NCBI GenBank assembly: GCA_937900725.1
Contig: CALCFP010000475.1
Span: 1-7,508, forward strand
Direction: 5' to 3'
DNA: 7,508 nt
Source: an uncultured Bacteroidota bacterium
Lineage (GTDB): Bacteria; Bacteroidota; Bacteroidia; Bacteroidales; SZUA-534
The translations under genes and the position numbers were made by a program. Shown here piece by piece: positions 6,735 through 7,508 of this stretch (the first letter of the stretch is position 1; the number at the start of each line of letters is the position of its first letter). The notes beneath the pieces are model-generated. The model did not search any database and had not been told where the DNA came from. It was given only the letters and a program-made list of their open reading frames with translations.

Positions 6735-7508
6735 ATGAAAGTTAGAACCTTAAGTATTGTAGTATGCGTGGCCACAACGGCACTATTTTCGTGCGGTGGA
6801 AGCGGTGAAGTTTCCCAAACCACAGGATGGGATTACAATTCAGAAGACAATGGTGGTTTTGAAAAGTTTATGGGCGAATACGAGCAAGAGACAGGTCCAG
6901 GCTTGGTATTCATTGAAGGCGGCACCTTTTCAATGGGACGCGTGGAACAAGACATTCTATACGATTGGAACAACATACCTCGCAGAGTATCTGTATCATC
7001 ATTCTACATGGACGAAACTGAAATCCGCAACCTTGACTACAGGGAATATCTGTATTGGATTTCACGCGTTTATAACGAATACCCTGAAGTTTATAAGAAG
7101 GCCTTGCCTGACACATTGGTATGGCGTAGGAAATTGGCATATAACGAGCCATATGTAGAATATTATTTTAGGCACCCAGCATACCAAGAATACCCAGTAG
7201 TTGGAGTGAATTGGCTTCAAGCCAACGACTATTGTGCATGGCGTACCGACCGTGTAAACGAGCGTATACTAATCAATTTAGGATTCTTATTGGAAGATCC
7301 TTTCCAACAAGGTGCGCAAAATTTCAATACCGACGCATACTTGGCACACCAATATGAAGGTGCTGTCGGTCAGGAAATGGAAGATCTTGATCCAAACAAG
7401 GACTACCGAAAAATCAGAATGGAAGATGGATTGCTTCTTCCCAAATACAGACTCCCGACTGAAGCAGAATGGGAATTTGAGGCATTGTCAATTGTTGGAA
7501 CATCTGTA
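6735..7508 (+). CDS. gldK: Type IX secretion ring lipoprotein GldK/PorK (partial, 3' end missing)
   Basis: GldK/PorK is an outer-membrane lipoprotein that with GldN/PorN forms the large periplasmic ring of the T9SS. Only 258 codons are in the window; the frame is open to the edge, and full-length members are about 450-490 residues. Start ATG 6735 is followed by a short lipoprotein signal peptide with lipobox LFSC, so C20 is the lipidated cysteine. The rest has the formylglycine-generating-enzyme (sulfatase-modifying factor) fold: PGLVFIEGGTFSMGR at 55-69, YPVVGVNWLQANDYCAWR at 153-170, and YRLPTEAEWEFEA at 238-250. The insert at about 178-237, with FNTDAYLAHQYEGA at 197-210, separates GldK from ordinary FGE proteins. 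The catalytic region of true FGE lies beyond the edge and cannot be judged. gldL/porL, gldM/porM and gldN/porN are expected next. Confidence 0.94.
   Translation, partial: MKVRTLSIVVCVATTALFSCGGSGEVSQTTGWDYNSEDNGGFEKFMGEYEQETGPGLVFIEGGTFSMGRVEQDILYDWNNIPRRVSVSSFYMDETEIRNLDYREYLYWISRVYNEYPEVYKKALPDTLVWRRKLAYNEPYVEYYFRHPAYQEYPVVGVNWLQANDYCAWRTDRVNERILINLGFLLEDPFQQGAQNFNTDAYLAHQYEGAVGQEMEDLDPNKDYRKIRMEDGLLLPKYRLPTEAEWEFEALSIVGTSV

Noticed and set aside
6539..6823. Minus-strand open frame of 94 codons across the porP-gldK gap
   Set aside because: Antisense to both genes, composition not protein-like, and no relation to any family I know.

Overview
The window is a type IX secretion system (T9SS) locus from a member of the Bacteroidota, most likely the order Bacteroidales. 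Four of the five genes encode T9SS parts that are essentially confined to that phylum. The promoters also look right for it: TAnnTTTG -7 elements, A/T-rich leaders and no clear Shine-Dalgarno sequences. The genus cannot be read from the sequence. No mobile element, tRNA, rRNA or CRISPR array is visible.

Layout. Positions 1-85 hold no secure gene but carry a degenerate 7-base tandem repeat that abuts the ispF stop codon. On the minus strand, in transcription order from right to left, lie porU (5623-1871), porV (1824-634) and ispF (568-86). On the plus strand, diverging from porU, lie porP (5718-6668) and gldK/porK (6735 to the window edge, cut off after 258 codons). The divergent control region (5624-5717) is only 94 bases long.

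How the genes work together. GldK/PorK is a lipoprotein of the periplasmic ring under the outer membrane. PorP is an outer-membrane beta-barrel that associates with that ring. PorV is a barrel shuttle that takes cargo with a C-terminal signal domain (CTD) from the translocon. PorU is the gingipain-like cysteine peptidase (sortase) that removes the CTD and joins cargo to a surface anchor. ispF is a housekeeping gene of the MEP isoprenoid pathway at the end of the minus-strand cluster.

The protein families are well described. The less ordinary signals are in the gaps: two tandem palindromes next to the porV promoter, an A8 tract inside the porU promoter spacer, a terminator-like hairpin between porV and ispF, and a terminator-plus-promoter pair that appears to separate porP from gldK. 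I see no wholly new system here.
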